Shown here: piece after piece, positions 33,429 through 44,479 of the stretch
Layout of the letters: each line of letters opens with the position of its first letter
Numbering within the stretch: position 1 is the stretch's first letter
Assembly: GCA_900660155.1 (NCBI GenBank)
Contig: CABFPE010000541.1
Coordinates: forward strand, 294,952-358,951
Origin: Hofstenia miamia
Taxonomy: Eukaryota; Xenacoelomorpha; Acoela; Hofsteniidae
Length of the DNA stretch: 64,000 nt
Reading direction: 5' to 3'
The notes under the pieces: model-generated
Seen by the model: only the letters and a program-made list of their open reading frames with translations
What the model was told of the DNA's origin: nothing
Database searches by the model: none
Position numbers and translations under genes: made by a program

Positions 33429-34232
33429 ATTTATAAGAGGTGCTATGTAGTGTCCAATATAAAAATACATATAATTGATATAATTGTATAAAAATATGAT
33501 TCTAAGTGCTCCATTTAGTGTAGAAAAAAATTTAATGCTGCTCAGTCGAATATTTTGTTAGCAAAGGCCAAAAGATGTTCTGTGGTTGGGAATTTTAAAG
33601 TCAGAGGCACTTTGTTAAGCTCATTTGAAAAATACATATAATTGATATAATTGTATAAAAATATGATTCTAAGTGCTCCATTTAGTGTAGAAAAAAATTT
33701 AATGCTGCTCAGTCGAATATTTTGTTAGCAAAGGCCAAAAGATGTTCTGTGGTTGGGAATTTTAAAGTCAGAGGCACTTTGTTAAGCTCATTTGAAAAAT
33801 ACATATAATTGATATAATTGTATAAAAATATGATTCTAAGTGCTCCATTTAGTGTAGAAAAAAATTTAATGCTGCTCAGTCGAATATTTTGTTAGCAAAG
33901 GCCAAAAGATGTTCTGTGGTTGGGAATTTTAAAGTCAGAGGCACTTTGTTAAGCTCATTTGAAAAATACATATAATTGATATAATTGTATAAAAATATGA
34001 TTCTAAGTGCTCCATTTAGTGTAGAAAAAAATTTAATGCTGCTCAGTCGAATATTTTGTTAGCAAAGGCCAAAAGATGTTCTGTGGTTGGGAATTTTAAA
34101 GTCAGAGGCACTTTGTTAAGCTCATTTGAAAAATACATATAATTGATATAATTGTATAAAAATATGATTCTAAGTGCTCCATTTAGTGTAGAAAAATACA
34201 TACACAAAGCACCTCTTATGCATATATATACT
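33429..34232. repeat. Tandem array of a 167-bp unit bounded by inverted repeats
   Basis: The word AAAAATACATATAATTGATA recurs at 33461, 33628, 33795, 33962 and 34129, an exact period of 167 bp. The units look almost identical by eye, about 4.4 copies ending near 34195. ATAAGAGGTGCT at about 33433 and AGCACCTCTTAT at about 34209 form an inverted repeat flanking the array, with weaker similarity continuing outward. This could be a satellite-bearing non-autonomous element or part of the Penelope-like element next to it. Confidence 0.88.
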
Positions 34233-36300
34233 CTAAAAGGAAAACACATTGAAAGTTTCGATTATATTATATAATCATCATCAGCAAATTTGCGGCAAAA
34301 ATATTTTTACAATTTATTAACGACACTAAAATTATAGAATGAAATCTAAAATAAATATAAATACTTAGTTGAATTAATTTGTTTATTTAATAACTATGTT
34401 TTATCGATGTTGTTAATTTCAATGGCTTCTACACTTTTTGTATATTTTGTTCTTCTAATGATTTTAAAATTTTCAATGTTGATATTATGAATGTGATTAG
34501 AAATTTCTGATGATAATTGGCCATTGATGTGCTCTTTGATTCGCGTATCAAAATGACGGATAGTTTCACCAATGTATGATTTCTTACAATCATCACAGGT
34601 ATATTTATAAACTAATGATTAAGCCAATCGTTTTGATATTTGATCTTTGTTGCGAATTAAATTTAGTGTTTTGAATGATTGAAATTTAGGAACAATCTTT
34701 GTAAATTTTAGAATTTTATTAAATGATCATAGCTTATTTTTCAATTGAATTGTGTAATTTTCAATGAATGGTAATTTCCAATATATGTCTTTCTTAGGTT
34801 TGTCTATATCTTCATCAGATTTTTCATGATTAGTTGCCAATAAACATTGATTTAGAATTTTTTTATGAAATGATGTGGATATTCATTATCACGAAACATG
34901 TCATATAATTGATCTAAGGAATATGATGATGATATTTTGATAATTCTTTGACATAAACATTTGATTGTATTTAACTTATGCTTTGGATCACAATAAGAAT
35001 CAAATGGAATGTAAAGACCACTGTTCGTTTTCTTGATAAATATTTCAGTTTCATATGATCTTCCAAGATTTGTTACAGTAACATCTAAAAAATTTATCTT
35101 CTTCTCATTTTCTTGTTCTAATGTAAATTTTATTTCAGGTAATTGATTATTTATCAATTCAAAAAAGTCGTTAATTTCTCTTTGTTTGTGAAATACAGCA
35201 AACACATCATCACCATATCTATGATACCATAGAAATTCATTGCCTTCAAATATAGATTCAATTATTGTGAAACTAGCCATTGTAGGGCCCAGGGTGAGCT
35301 GTTTCAAGGAGCTTTATAAGAGAACTGTGAGAAATTGGAAAAGTATCTTTTGGAATCACACTTAATATGTGATTAATCGTTTTTGTGACTGGAATATTAG
35401 TGAAAAGGGATTTCACAATAAAGCTAACCATAATTTTGGAATCTGATTTTTCATTGAACACATTTTTCAGAATTTTTGTAAAATTGAAAGTATCTGATAA
35501 ATTTTATTTTGATGGTATATATTTCTTAATGAGATCATCTAACCATACACTTAATTTATATTTTGTAGAATTTATCATTGACAAAATCGGGCGGAAAGGA
35601 GGATTTAATTCATCTTTGTCAATTTTTGCTAAATCATATAATCTAGCTGGCATTAATCCACAACTTTTAATTTTAATATAATCTTCGTTACTAATTTCAT
35701 TACGTTTCTTCATATCTAGAATAAATCTATTAAACTTTTCTTCAATATAAATAAAATAATCTTTTTTAATACGAACATCAGGTTTTATTTCTTTAAATTT
35801 AGTAGAATCATTTAAGAACTCATTCATTTTGTTAATATACATGTCTTTATCAAGTAATACAATTCCATTGCTTTTGCCAAATTTACAAATACATAGAGAA
35901 GGATCAGAGACTAACTCTTTCAAACCTGAGAATAAACTTTTAATTTTCTTGGGTATTGCTGGTTGTTTTAAGTATGTGCCTAACATGGATAATACCTTTA
36001 TTTTTAAGCATTTAATTTGATTCTCATTATTTATCAAATTTTCTTGAAAAACTAAGTTTTGGAACATCACTTCTGAATTAATTTTTTGATTCAGTTTCAT
36101 TAAATTTTGTTGGCCAACTCATTTAACTTAAATTTGTTAAGTTCATCTAAGAGCAATCAAACATAGTTAGAATATCTGAAATTTTTCAATATATATTCAT
36201 AGGCCTTTTCTGTTATTTCAAGTGAAAGTTTAGCATCTCTTAGAACCGCCTTTAAAGCCTTCAGTTGACAAACTATGTAAATGTACTTTTCCACTTTTAA
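34233..36300 (-). mobile_element. Penelope-like element with GIY-YIG endonuclease, broken
   Basis: Minus-strand pieces follow Penelope order. First comes an N-terminal part with FGKSNGIVLLDKDMYINKMN and GLMPARLYDLAKIDKDELNP (35504-36100). Next are SLFTNIPV sequence (35273-35461) and the reverse-transcriptase core RYGDDVFAVFH (34852-35307). Last is a GIY-YIG endonuclease (about 34500-34630: YKYTCDDCKKSYIGETIRHF, RIKEHINGQ). Penelope elements use this pair to nick DNA and reverse-transcribe at the nick. The copy is broken, with several interruptions, and its 5' end is not clear. The 3' side carries a hammerhead-like motif and the 167-bp array. Confidence 0.85.
34245..34290 (-). ncRNA. Hammerhead-ribozyme-like motif of the Penelope-like element
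   Basis: On the minus strand CTGATGA (34284-34278) is followed by a six-base-pair stem GATTAT/ATAATC with loop ATAAT, then GAAA (34259-34256) and CTTTC. TTG before CTGATGA can pair with CAA after the expected cleavage site, giving a three-base-pair stem I. Very short stem III and type I layout are established for Penelope-like elements. One extra base lies between CTGATGA and stem II, so cleavage activity is uncertain. Confidence 0.6.
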
Positions 36301-36866
36301 TAAGCTCCCCCTATTCACTTACAGCTATAACTAGATTTATTGACAGAGAATGATTCATATTCACTCCAAAATCTGATGAATTAATCTTTGAACCATGACA
36401 TATTTTCTGTGAAAATTTTTAGTTAATACTTAATAAAGTTTTCTAAGAGAGAACCATTAAATTCAGTCTAGCACACAAAAAATTTCACATAAGTACCAAA
36501 TGCAAACTGCAAAAAATTTTTTTTTTGAAAAAAATGTATTTTCCATTGAAATATATTACAATGAAATATAGGCAAAATTTTTTCATATATATGGTTGGTT
36601 TATGCAAAAAAATTACAAAAGTCATATGGGGTCCTCATTAACAGATATATAACAAAAATTTGGCTAATTTTTTTTAGGCCTCATAATGTATACTGGCACT
36701 GAGTACATGTGATTTTACTAAAAAATGGCTCTGGATACAAATTAAAACCCCCATATACCCAGCACCACTATATGTAATCAATCTTTATTAAAGAAATAAC
36801 CTTATTATTAATGAAAACAAGTCAGTAATACTGACATTTGCTCACTACAACATAAAGAAACCTATA
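36301..36866. other. Intergenic, AT-rich
   Basis: Nothing recognised beyond A/T runs (for example near 36515). Confidence 0.4.
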
Positions 36867-37080
36867 ATGCACTCACAGTCACACAGAGATAATATGGCGT
36901 ATGGAAATTTCACCTTTACATCAACTAATCAAACAAAATATTTGGGTGTAATTTTAAATAAAGATCTAAATTGGAATGATTACGTGGAAACCATTATTAA
37001 AAAAGTGTATACATGTAAATGCATTCTTGGAACAAACTTTATATTAGAATTTCTAAATTGCCATAAGAAATGACTTGCTT
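36867..37080 (+). mobile_element. LINE fragment (reverse-transcriptase thumb)
   Basis: The 68-codon frame contains TKYLGVILNKDLNWNDYVET, then IIKKVYTCKCILG. This is the conserved 'YLG..LD..L.W..H......K' segment of non-LTR reverse transcriptases. The fragment stops where the LTR-element nest begins. Confidence 0.7.
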
Positions 37081-37419
37081 TACCAGAGATAATGTCTCTG
37101 AGGAGACCAAAAAATAACTATGCTGGACATATAATACCAAAAAGTCATGTTCAGTCAATATAATCCCCTTCATAATGGACACATAGTGCAGACCCCAGGT
37201 CAACACAATCATCTGCTACAATTTGAAGATGTGTGAAGGTCTCAGTAGGCATTATTGGTGCAGTATGATGCATATGTCCATTGATGAAGACTTTACAATT
37301 ATAAACCTCTGCAAATTTCTAAACAATTGGTGAGATATTCAACAGTTCAAATGTGACAATATTGGTTTTGCTCAATTATCTATTTTTTCAGGGTCCATGA
37401 GATACAACAACACAATATC

Positions 37420-39291
37420 ATGGAAAGCATTGAAATAGTGTATCACTTGGCAAAAGAGGAAAAGATTAGACTAGTAATGATCTTGTGTGAAGAATATAAG
37501 GAAGATATTCCAGATCTAGTTGAGAGTTTACATTTCAAGATGGAAAATTTTATGGTACTTTACCAGGAAGCTTATTGCCACATAAGTATGTATTGTACCA
37601 ATGTAATTTCCATTACCAAACTTATATACACAGACCTCATGATGTGCAAGAGAATAGCTATTCACAGGATCAAAAACTAATCATCAACACTCCCTTTCAA
37701 GCACAGACACTGGAATTGATCAATCCCAATATATTATGCCTGACATCTGTAACTGATCTTCAAGCTAGTTTTGCTTTTTCACAGAGTACCTCTACCCTTC
37801 AGGAAACTAAAGAAGTGTGGCAGAAGATTAAAGCCAACAAAAATCTGGAAGCAGAGTGGCCCACTATCCAGATAAGCAGTTCATCATCACAATACCACCA
37901 GTCTGTTGAACATCTGTTAGGGGAAATCTGCTTATCATATGAGACTCAAAATAGAAACATTTTTAAAGAATGCCTGTTCTCCAAAAAGTTAACCCCTGAC
38001 ATCTATGCCTGAGGGGCCATGGAGATTCAATCTATTTTCCTTACTAAAACACCAATGCTCACTCTTGCCATGGACACAACTACTCAGATAAGCCTATCTA
38101 AACAGTCCACTCATGAGATTGCTGCCTGTCTGCTTACCTGGAAGGCAAAAAATTGGCTGCTGCACAAGTGTGCATTACCCACATCACTGGGAAAGACCAA
38201 AAAAGCAATGGAGTCTTTTGAAAAGTATTATGCCCAACTAGTGGGAGTGAGTAGTATAACTGGAAAAATGTCACAAATGATGATTTGTAATAAACTAGGA
38301 GTATGTCTGTTGGGCAGAAATATTTTTTCTAACATGCTAAACATACATTTGGGGAGCCACAGCTTATACCAAATTCACCACTTTTAACTCTGAATACACT
38401 CCCTTATTCATGGAATGCTTAATCAAAAGATCACATGGAGCTACTATGCAATTCTTTGATTTACTCAAATGCAACAATGTTCCTGATAAGGCAGAAGTCT
38501 TTTTCAATCTGAAGTGCCTTACCTACCCAGAATACAGCTACAGCCAATTTACTGAAACAGCTCACCAAATTAGTAAGGAAGGAAGAATTGTTCCCATATT
38601 AATCCTTGACCAAGTTATGTGAATGCCTAGGCAGATCTACAAAGAAGAGCTGTTGGCTACATCAGCAATACAGTTCAACCTCTTGATTTGAGAACTCATC
38701 AAAAAATCAACCTGGAAAAGTTTGCAGGCCCCATTTTACCACTATGGTTAATCCCTCAGTAGTCTATTACAGAAGAAGAATGAATATTAACAATTGAACA
38801 TAAACCCAAAGAATTCTTAGATGTATTAAATATTCAAGAGAGAGTGATTGGGGTGAACAAAGATAAAGATGTATTGGGCATGATGAAGTGGTGCCTTACA
38901 ATCACCTGGGCAACAACTGACCTTGGATGTAGAATGTACCACTGCTCAAGTCAAAACCACCACTAACCAGATTAATCAATTAAAAGGCCATAGACTTCAC
39001 AGTAGGTTTTGGGATACACTAATCAAGACAAAGATTAACTACCCTGTTACAATCAGAACTGCTAGCCTTAGTGATCCAGTCAGCTTTCCTGAAGTTGAAA
39101 AACATTCTAAGAAAGATAATCTGTTGTGCATACCACCACCATGCATCAGACCACTGCTCATACTATCAAAATGGAAAGTCAAAAAGGGAAAGAAGAAGAT
39201 TTTGGCCCATTTGTCTGATAAGTTAAATTATGTAAGTTCCAACTCAGAAGCTAATTGGCTCAGCCAGATATCCAAGTATAAAGAAGTGTGA
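37420..39291 (+). pseudogene. Accessory 3' reading region of element S (same unknown family)
   Basis: Frames at 37420-37680, 37575-38012, 38019-38387, 38410-38622 and 38923-39291 align in order with element P's accessory region. Examples are LVESLHFKMENFMVLYQEAY, TDLQASFAFSQSTSTLQETK and SLGKTKKAMESFEKYYAQLV. Heavily eroded. Confidence 0.65.
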
Positions 39292-39974
39292 AAAGCTAAT
39301 CAAAGAAGAGAGATTTTTCAGAGAGGGCAGCCCATTCACAAGCAGTTATAGAAGATATGTTCAAGAAAATCTTACAGATGAGCCCTGGGTCCTTATATTA
39401 TTTCAGGCTGCAGGCAACTTAATGTGAGTCAATAATGTTGAGACCATCACCTGCTACTATTATGTAACAAAGCATATCAAGATAATAACAATGCTACAAG
39501 CTGATGTCTCTGATCCAAAGCAAATGACACTTCAGCAGGTGACAGAATTCTGTTCACTTTTCATAGATCATGCTACCTGAATTGGTTCATTAAGGGAGGT
39601 CTTTATTCACTTTTATCTGAATACCAACAGTGATTTGCACACCCAGATACCAATGCACTTATGACCCTCATGGTGGCACTCAAAGGTTTCTGCCTATATG
39701 AGTGATTTTACAATACCTTCACTAGAAGGCTCAACAACCTCCACTGCAATTGCCCATCAGCTCTAGACTCCCAAGTCTACATTTCTTCCACCTCAAAGAT
39801 GAAGTTGTCACCCAAAGAGAAGCTCTAATGCAGATTACTATAAAGCCCTAATATGCTGAAGTCACTAGCTGGGACAATGTGTTAGCAATTGAAGTAATAG
39901 AAGAGACACAGAAATTAGTTTCCAGGCCACCTCTTTAACTGTTTCCACAGAATTAAATCAAGTAACAGGGGGCA

Positions 39975-40214
39975 TGTAGAGTTACTCAGGGAACTATGCC
40001 CATTTCTGATTTTTTTTAATTACATTATTGTAACATCATTTGGTAGTTGTTGTTATTTATTGACCTGATTACATGCTTTTCATGTTTACTAGTTGTTTTC
40101 ATGTTTGTAAATATTGTAAGTACACATTCTATATAAGACACCCAAGTGTCTGTAAATAGAGAAATAGTTTAACTGTGTTTGCTTGTTCACTAGAATCACC
40201 CCAGTAATTCTACA
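39975..40214 (+). repeat. LTR of element S
   Basis: The 240-bp LTR starts TGTAGAGTTACTCAGGG after a polypurine tract and ends ATTCTACA immediately before TGGTGACCCTGACATGAT, a primer site of tRNA-Trp type. TG...CA ends with the inverted word TGTAGA/TCTACA are shared by all LTRs of the nest. Confidence 0.8.
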
Positions 40215-40574
40215 TGGTGACCCTGACATGATCCTGAACAGATTTCAAGTCATGAAGAATTCCTTGTGATCTACTGTCCAATTTGTCTGGAAGAAAAGTC
40301 AATGCTGCAGTGCCAAAAGGTTTTGTTATTTGTTGTTCTCAGTCATTTCCAGCCACAATTAGTGTATGGTATACATCATGTAGAACATGAGCCTGGTTTT
40401 GAAGGTTAAATCCAATGCCTCTCCACAAAATGAACCCTATCAAAAGTCAGTTAGCCATGCCTACTCCTTAGTTTTGCATGTTTGAGCAAAGAGCTGTTGA
40501 ATGGATACATTTGGGCCAGATCCTCATCAATTGGGCACACAATGAAAAATCATAGAGTTAGGCCTAGGGTGGCA
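40215..40574 (+). other. Short interior between two S-type LTRs (TRIM-like)
   Basis: The 360 bp start with the primer site and end with the purine-rich GGCCTAGGGTGGCA before the next LTR. No coding frame. The layout resembles a terminal-repeat retrotransposon in miniature, or two S copies joined through an LTR. Confidence 0.55.
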
Positions 40575-40681
40575 TGTAACATCATTTGGTGGTTGTTGTT
40601 ATTTATTGGCCAGATCACATGTTTTCATGTTGACTAGTTGTTTTCATGTTTGTAAATATTGTAAATACATATTTTATATAA
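40575..40681 (+). repeat. Second S-type LTR, left part (split by element M)
   Basis: The 107 bp match the S LTR (GTTGTTATTTATTGRCC..., TTTTCATGTTTGTAAATATT) and stop at ATATAA, where element M begins. The remainder of this LTR is at 59866-59943. Confidence 0.8.
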
Positions 40682-41586
40682 TGTAGAATTGAGGGCTGGC
40701 ACTCTAATTACATTATAGAACTCATTGTCATGGCAGAAGGTTGTAGTAGTGACCTTATTATAACAGCCCTGATTCCAGTAAATTAACATAGAGAATTTAT
40801 TAGAACAAACATTGGTAATTCATCCAAGTAACTAAGACTTTTTAGGTACAACCCAAGATGACCAATTCATATGGCTTCCAGCCAAAGTGATATCCAGAAA
40901 GGGAAGTGCTTAACATGAGTGAATAGTGCTACCTTAATTGTCTCACAGTTTATTATCTATCTCATTGCTAAAAAATAAACATCTCATTTGCATTGTTATT
41001 TCTCATTTCACTAAATAATAGCATGTAGTTACAATGTATTCATGATAACCAATGGTATAATATCATCACAGTGTAATCAATTATTGGTGCATGTACTTTT
41101 TGCAATAGAACAGCAGGTTTGTTATTTCCCTATATGTAGCTGTATACATAGCCTAAAAGGTCCACAATTTGGGCTAGATGGATCTCTAGATGCTATGTGT
41201 TGCACCAGTACTTGAGGAAAGTACTCCCAAATTGTTGCCTTAACTTACACAGTTATTTGCATATCAAAAAAGAAAGTTAATAAAATAAGTGGTAAATGGT
41301 AGTGAAGTTGAAGCTAGATAAAATCTATTGACCAATTACTACATTGCATCTCAATTTATACAGTGTAACTTATTATCTGTCTTTGTTTACAAATTAAGAT
41401 CACATGATAATCATATTTCCCTCTCAATTAATTTGAGCAATAACAATATATAGCACCTAAGCAAGGGGACATTAAACTGTTTTGCAAACAAAACTGGAAT
41501 ATAACTTGACGTCATATTGACTTGATGTCATTACAAGTATAAAATCCAGAAATAATAATCATAAAAAGTCCCTTAGTGACTCTACA
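40682..41586 (-). repeat. 3' LTR of element M
   Basis: About 905 bp; on the minus strand it starts TGTAGAGTCACTAAGGGAC and ends CTCAATTCTACA. It is some 300 bp longer than the 5' LTR at 59262-59861. Confidence 0.85.
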
Positions 41587-41597
41587 TGCCCCCTTGC

Positions 41598-41819
41598 TCA
41601 AATTAATTCTGTGGTAACAATTGGAGAGCAGGTCCTGAGTCTATCTTCTGAGTTGCTGTTATCAATTATCAATTTCTGATCCATAGCTAACTGGTGGGAG
41701 GGTATCTTTTGACATAGCATTAAGTCATTGTACATTAGTTTTGTTACAGAAATGATTTTGGTATGGTACATTGAAATGGGATGATAGCTGGAGTGAAATA
41801 ATACAATGAAATTCTCCAC
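41598..41819 (-). pseudogene. Accessory 3' ORF remnant of element M
   Basis: The 73-codon frame MENFIVLFHSSYHPISMYHT clearly matches MENFTVLYSSFYQPTSMYNT in element P and MENFMVLYQEAYCHISMYCT in element S. It lies between integrase sequence and the 3' LTR. The function of this family is unknown to me. Confidence 0.65.
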
Positions 41820-42959
41820 ATGAAAATGTAAACTTTACACAGCTTCAGGGATTTTGTCCTCATATTCCTCTCTAACAACCATAACAAGTTGAAAGTTAGG
41901 AAATTCAATATTTATGCATTCAAAGCTACATATGGTACTACCATTATTGAGAAATTGGCATAAATTATGAATATTAAAATGTTTGTCAAATGATGTATGG
42001 ACAGTGCTTCTCCAATAAAGTCATCTAATTCCCTCAAGCATTTTAGAATCATAACAAATGATTGTGGTAATTTTCAGATGACGTTCAGCATCCATTATAA
42101 ATGGTATCATATCTATAGAGCAATTTAAGTTGTTCATGTTGTATGTCCACTGTAACTTATTTTGTCTCTTTTCAGAGATATTATCACAAACTGAATGGGA
42201 AGCTCAGCATGTGGCTATGAAATATAGATGAATAGTCTCATCACCAACCTTTGACATCTTCTTTTGTTGATCTTCTGTCTTCCTGGAATGAATGGTGGAA
42301 GTAACTGTGGAAGAACTAACTGAGGACAAAGGATCTATCAAGTCATTCATTGGGGGGTATTTACAAATTGTAATGCATTAAAAGGGTTATGAAAAGTTTG
42401 TGTTTTATCAGTTTTATCAGTTGTTTGTGCCAGCTCTACTCACACATGTGGAGATACATGTCTCCCCACATAGTAGCTAGGTGAGGACATCACTGCTGCT
42501 GTCTCCTCTCCTAGTTGTGGAGCTATGTGTTGCCCACATGAGGTAGGAATCTCCACAGCACCTTTGTTTTGTCCTCTCTTTCTATCACAGGCCTCATCAA
42601 GCAGAGATACATGTCTCTCATTCCTAGTTGAGGCATTAGTGACATCTCTCCTATTTACCATCTTCCTTCTCATTCTTTAGCAGAATGGAGAAGCTGGTGA
42701 CTCTCATTTCTGCTTTCTTGTTTGTGTTCTTCCTAAATGGAGTTATGAGGTTAAGGTCCCAAATGTTGGGATCATAATTAGGGTTTTCCCAAGCCTGTCT
42801 CTGGGGCAATACACATACTTGATTTAGTTCATTACTACTAATATTAGTATCATAAAACTCAGTATCAGAGAAATCCTCTTCAGCAAAATTGGTTAAATTT
42901 TCATATGTTTCAAAAACATCAATACCATTATCAATTAAGGTAAATTTGCTATTGTCATC

Positions 42960-44400
42960 AATAATTATGTTCTCTATATCTTTTATGGCTCATTTAAGCC
43001 TCTGAAAATGTACTGTTTTACCATTATTTAATGTGTATGTGTTATGGTCAAGTACTTTCTCTATCATAAAAGGTCCCTGCCAATCATTAACCAATTTTCT
43101 AACTTGATTATAATCAGTAATGACATGAGGCAAGTATGCAAAGACTTTGTCACCCCACTGATGAGGTTCACTGTACAATTTTTTATTAAAAGTCTTCTTT
43201 GGTCATATGCTAGATTTATTTGTGTTATGACACACCATTAAATGTATTTGTTGCATATCTTGTACAAGGTGAGAAACATATTATTCAACACTATTCTCAG
43301 TGTATTTTGGGAACATCTTAGAGAGTAATGTTAACACTTCATGAATGAACATAGCTTTAAATGGACTTACCCCTGTTGTAGAGTGTACAGAGGTGTTGTA
43401 AAAGTACTCTATGCATTCTATTACCCATCTCCATTAATTGCTGGCAGCCCAGGACAATGCCACTTGAATCAATTTAATGAGAGTCTGGTTCAACAGTTCT
43501 ACCAGTCAATTTGCCTGAGAGTGATATGCTGTTGTAAATTCATGTAAAATTTCCAACTCTCTCATTAGCACCTTCATCAAGTTGTTTTCAAATTGTGGTC
43601 CTCAATCAGATACTAATTTACACTTTGGGCCAAGCTTTAATATCCACTTTTTACTATCTTCTCAGCTATCTGTTCAGCAACTGTACTATTTAGTGGAATA
43701 ATCTGAGCATATTTGGTGAAGTGATCCACCACTACTAGGAGGTACTGAAAACCCTCGTCATCCTTCAATAATTGTTCTAAATCTATGTGGACAATTTCAT
43801 TAGGGCTTTCAGCCACTCAACATTCAAGCTCAGCCCTCTGTTCAGGGGAATGACTAGAATTGTTTAGAAGACATTTTTCACATTTATTGATTACATCCAT
43901 AACTGCAGACCTTATTCCTATAGTGACATATTGAGTATTAAAAGTTTTTTCCATTTGGATTATTCTGAGGTGTCCTTTCTTGTGTCTGTGTCTGACTAGA
44001 TCTCAGTGAAAGTATTCAGAGATCATGATTTGATTGTTCCTACTCTTAGCATATAGCATACTATTTTCAGTTAGTTTCCAGTTATATCTTTTAAAATAAT
44101 GATTTACCACAGGGGTGGTAGGAAAGAATGGATCCTTAATTCTCTTGATTATCTCAGATAATACTTGATCATGATGTTGGTGACGTATTATCTCATCTTT
44201 GGAGATTTCTTCTCTTATCATAATGGGCAAAATATCCTTGCCATTCCTATCAGCATTAATCTCTGGAATCAATTCATATTCAGCATGAGGAATAAATCCA
44301 AAGGGGATCTTCTCTCCAGTTAGTTTCTTGAGGCCTTTCTCATAACTAGGTAAGGCTGTCCAGTAGTCAGTGTTGAGATGTAATCAGCTAGGCCAATGTC
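42960..44400 (-). pseudogene. Integrase region of element M, fossil
   Basis: The minus strand shows the post-core domain (GDKVFAYLPH, NDWQGPFMIEKVLDHNTYTL at 42990-43178) and the N-terminal zinc-binding part (44003-44272, NADRNGKDILPIMIREEISK). Both align with element P's integrase. The region is broken. Confidence 0.75.
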
Positions 44401-44479
44401 AGATGGAAATGAGAAATCATTTAGATACTCAGTCCATCAAGCCACAATGTTTGACTTATCTAATGAAAACTTTTTCAGC

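Noticed and set aside
33429-34232. CRISPR array
   Set aside because: The 167-bp units are contiguous with no unique spacers, and the setting is an animal genome.
34043-34249. 68-codon minus-strand frame at the end of the 167-bp array
   Set aside because: It is the translation of the tandem repeat unit. Other units lack the start, and no protein family fits.
37420-39291. Independent host gene cluster
   Set aside because: The frames align in order with the region between integrase and LTR of element P and are followed by a polypurine tract and LTR.
42440-42673. 77-codon minus-strand open frame as a separate gene
   Set aside because: It falls between integrase and accessory sequence of element M and is most likely part of its eroded polyprotein or spacer.
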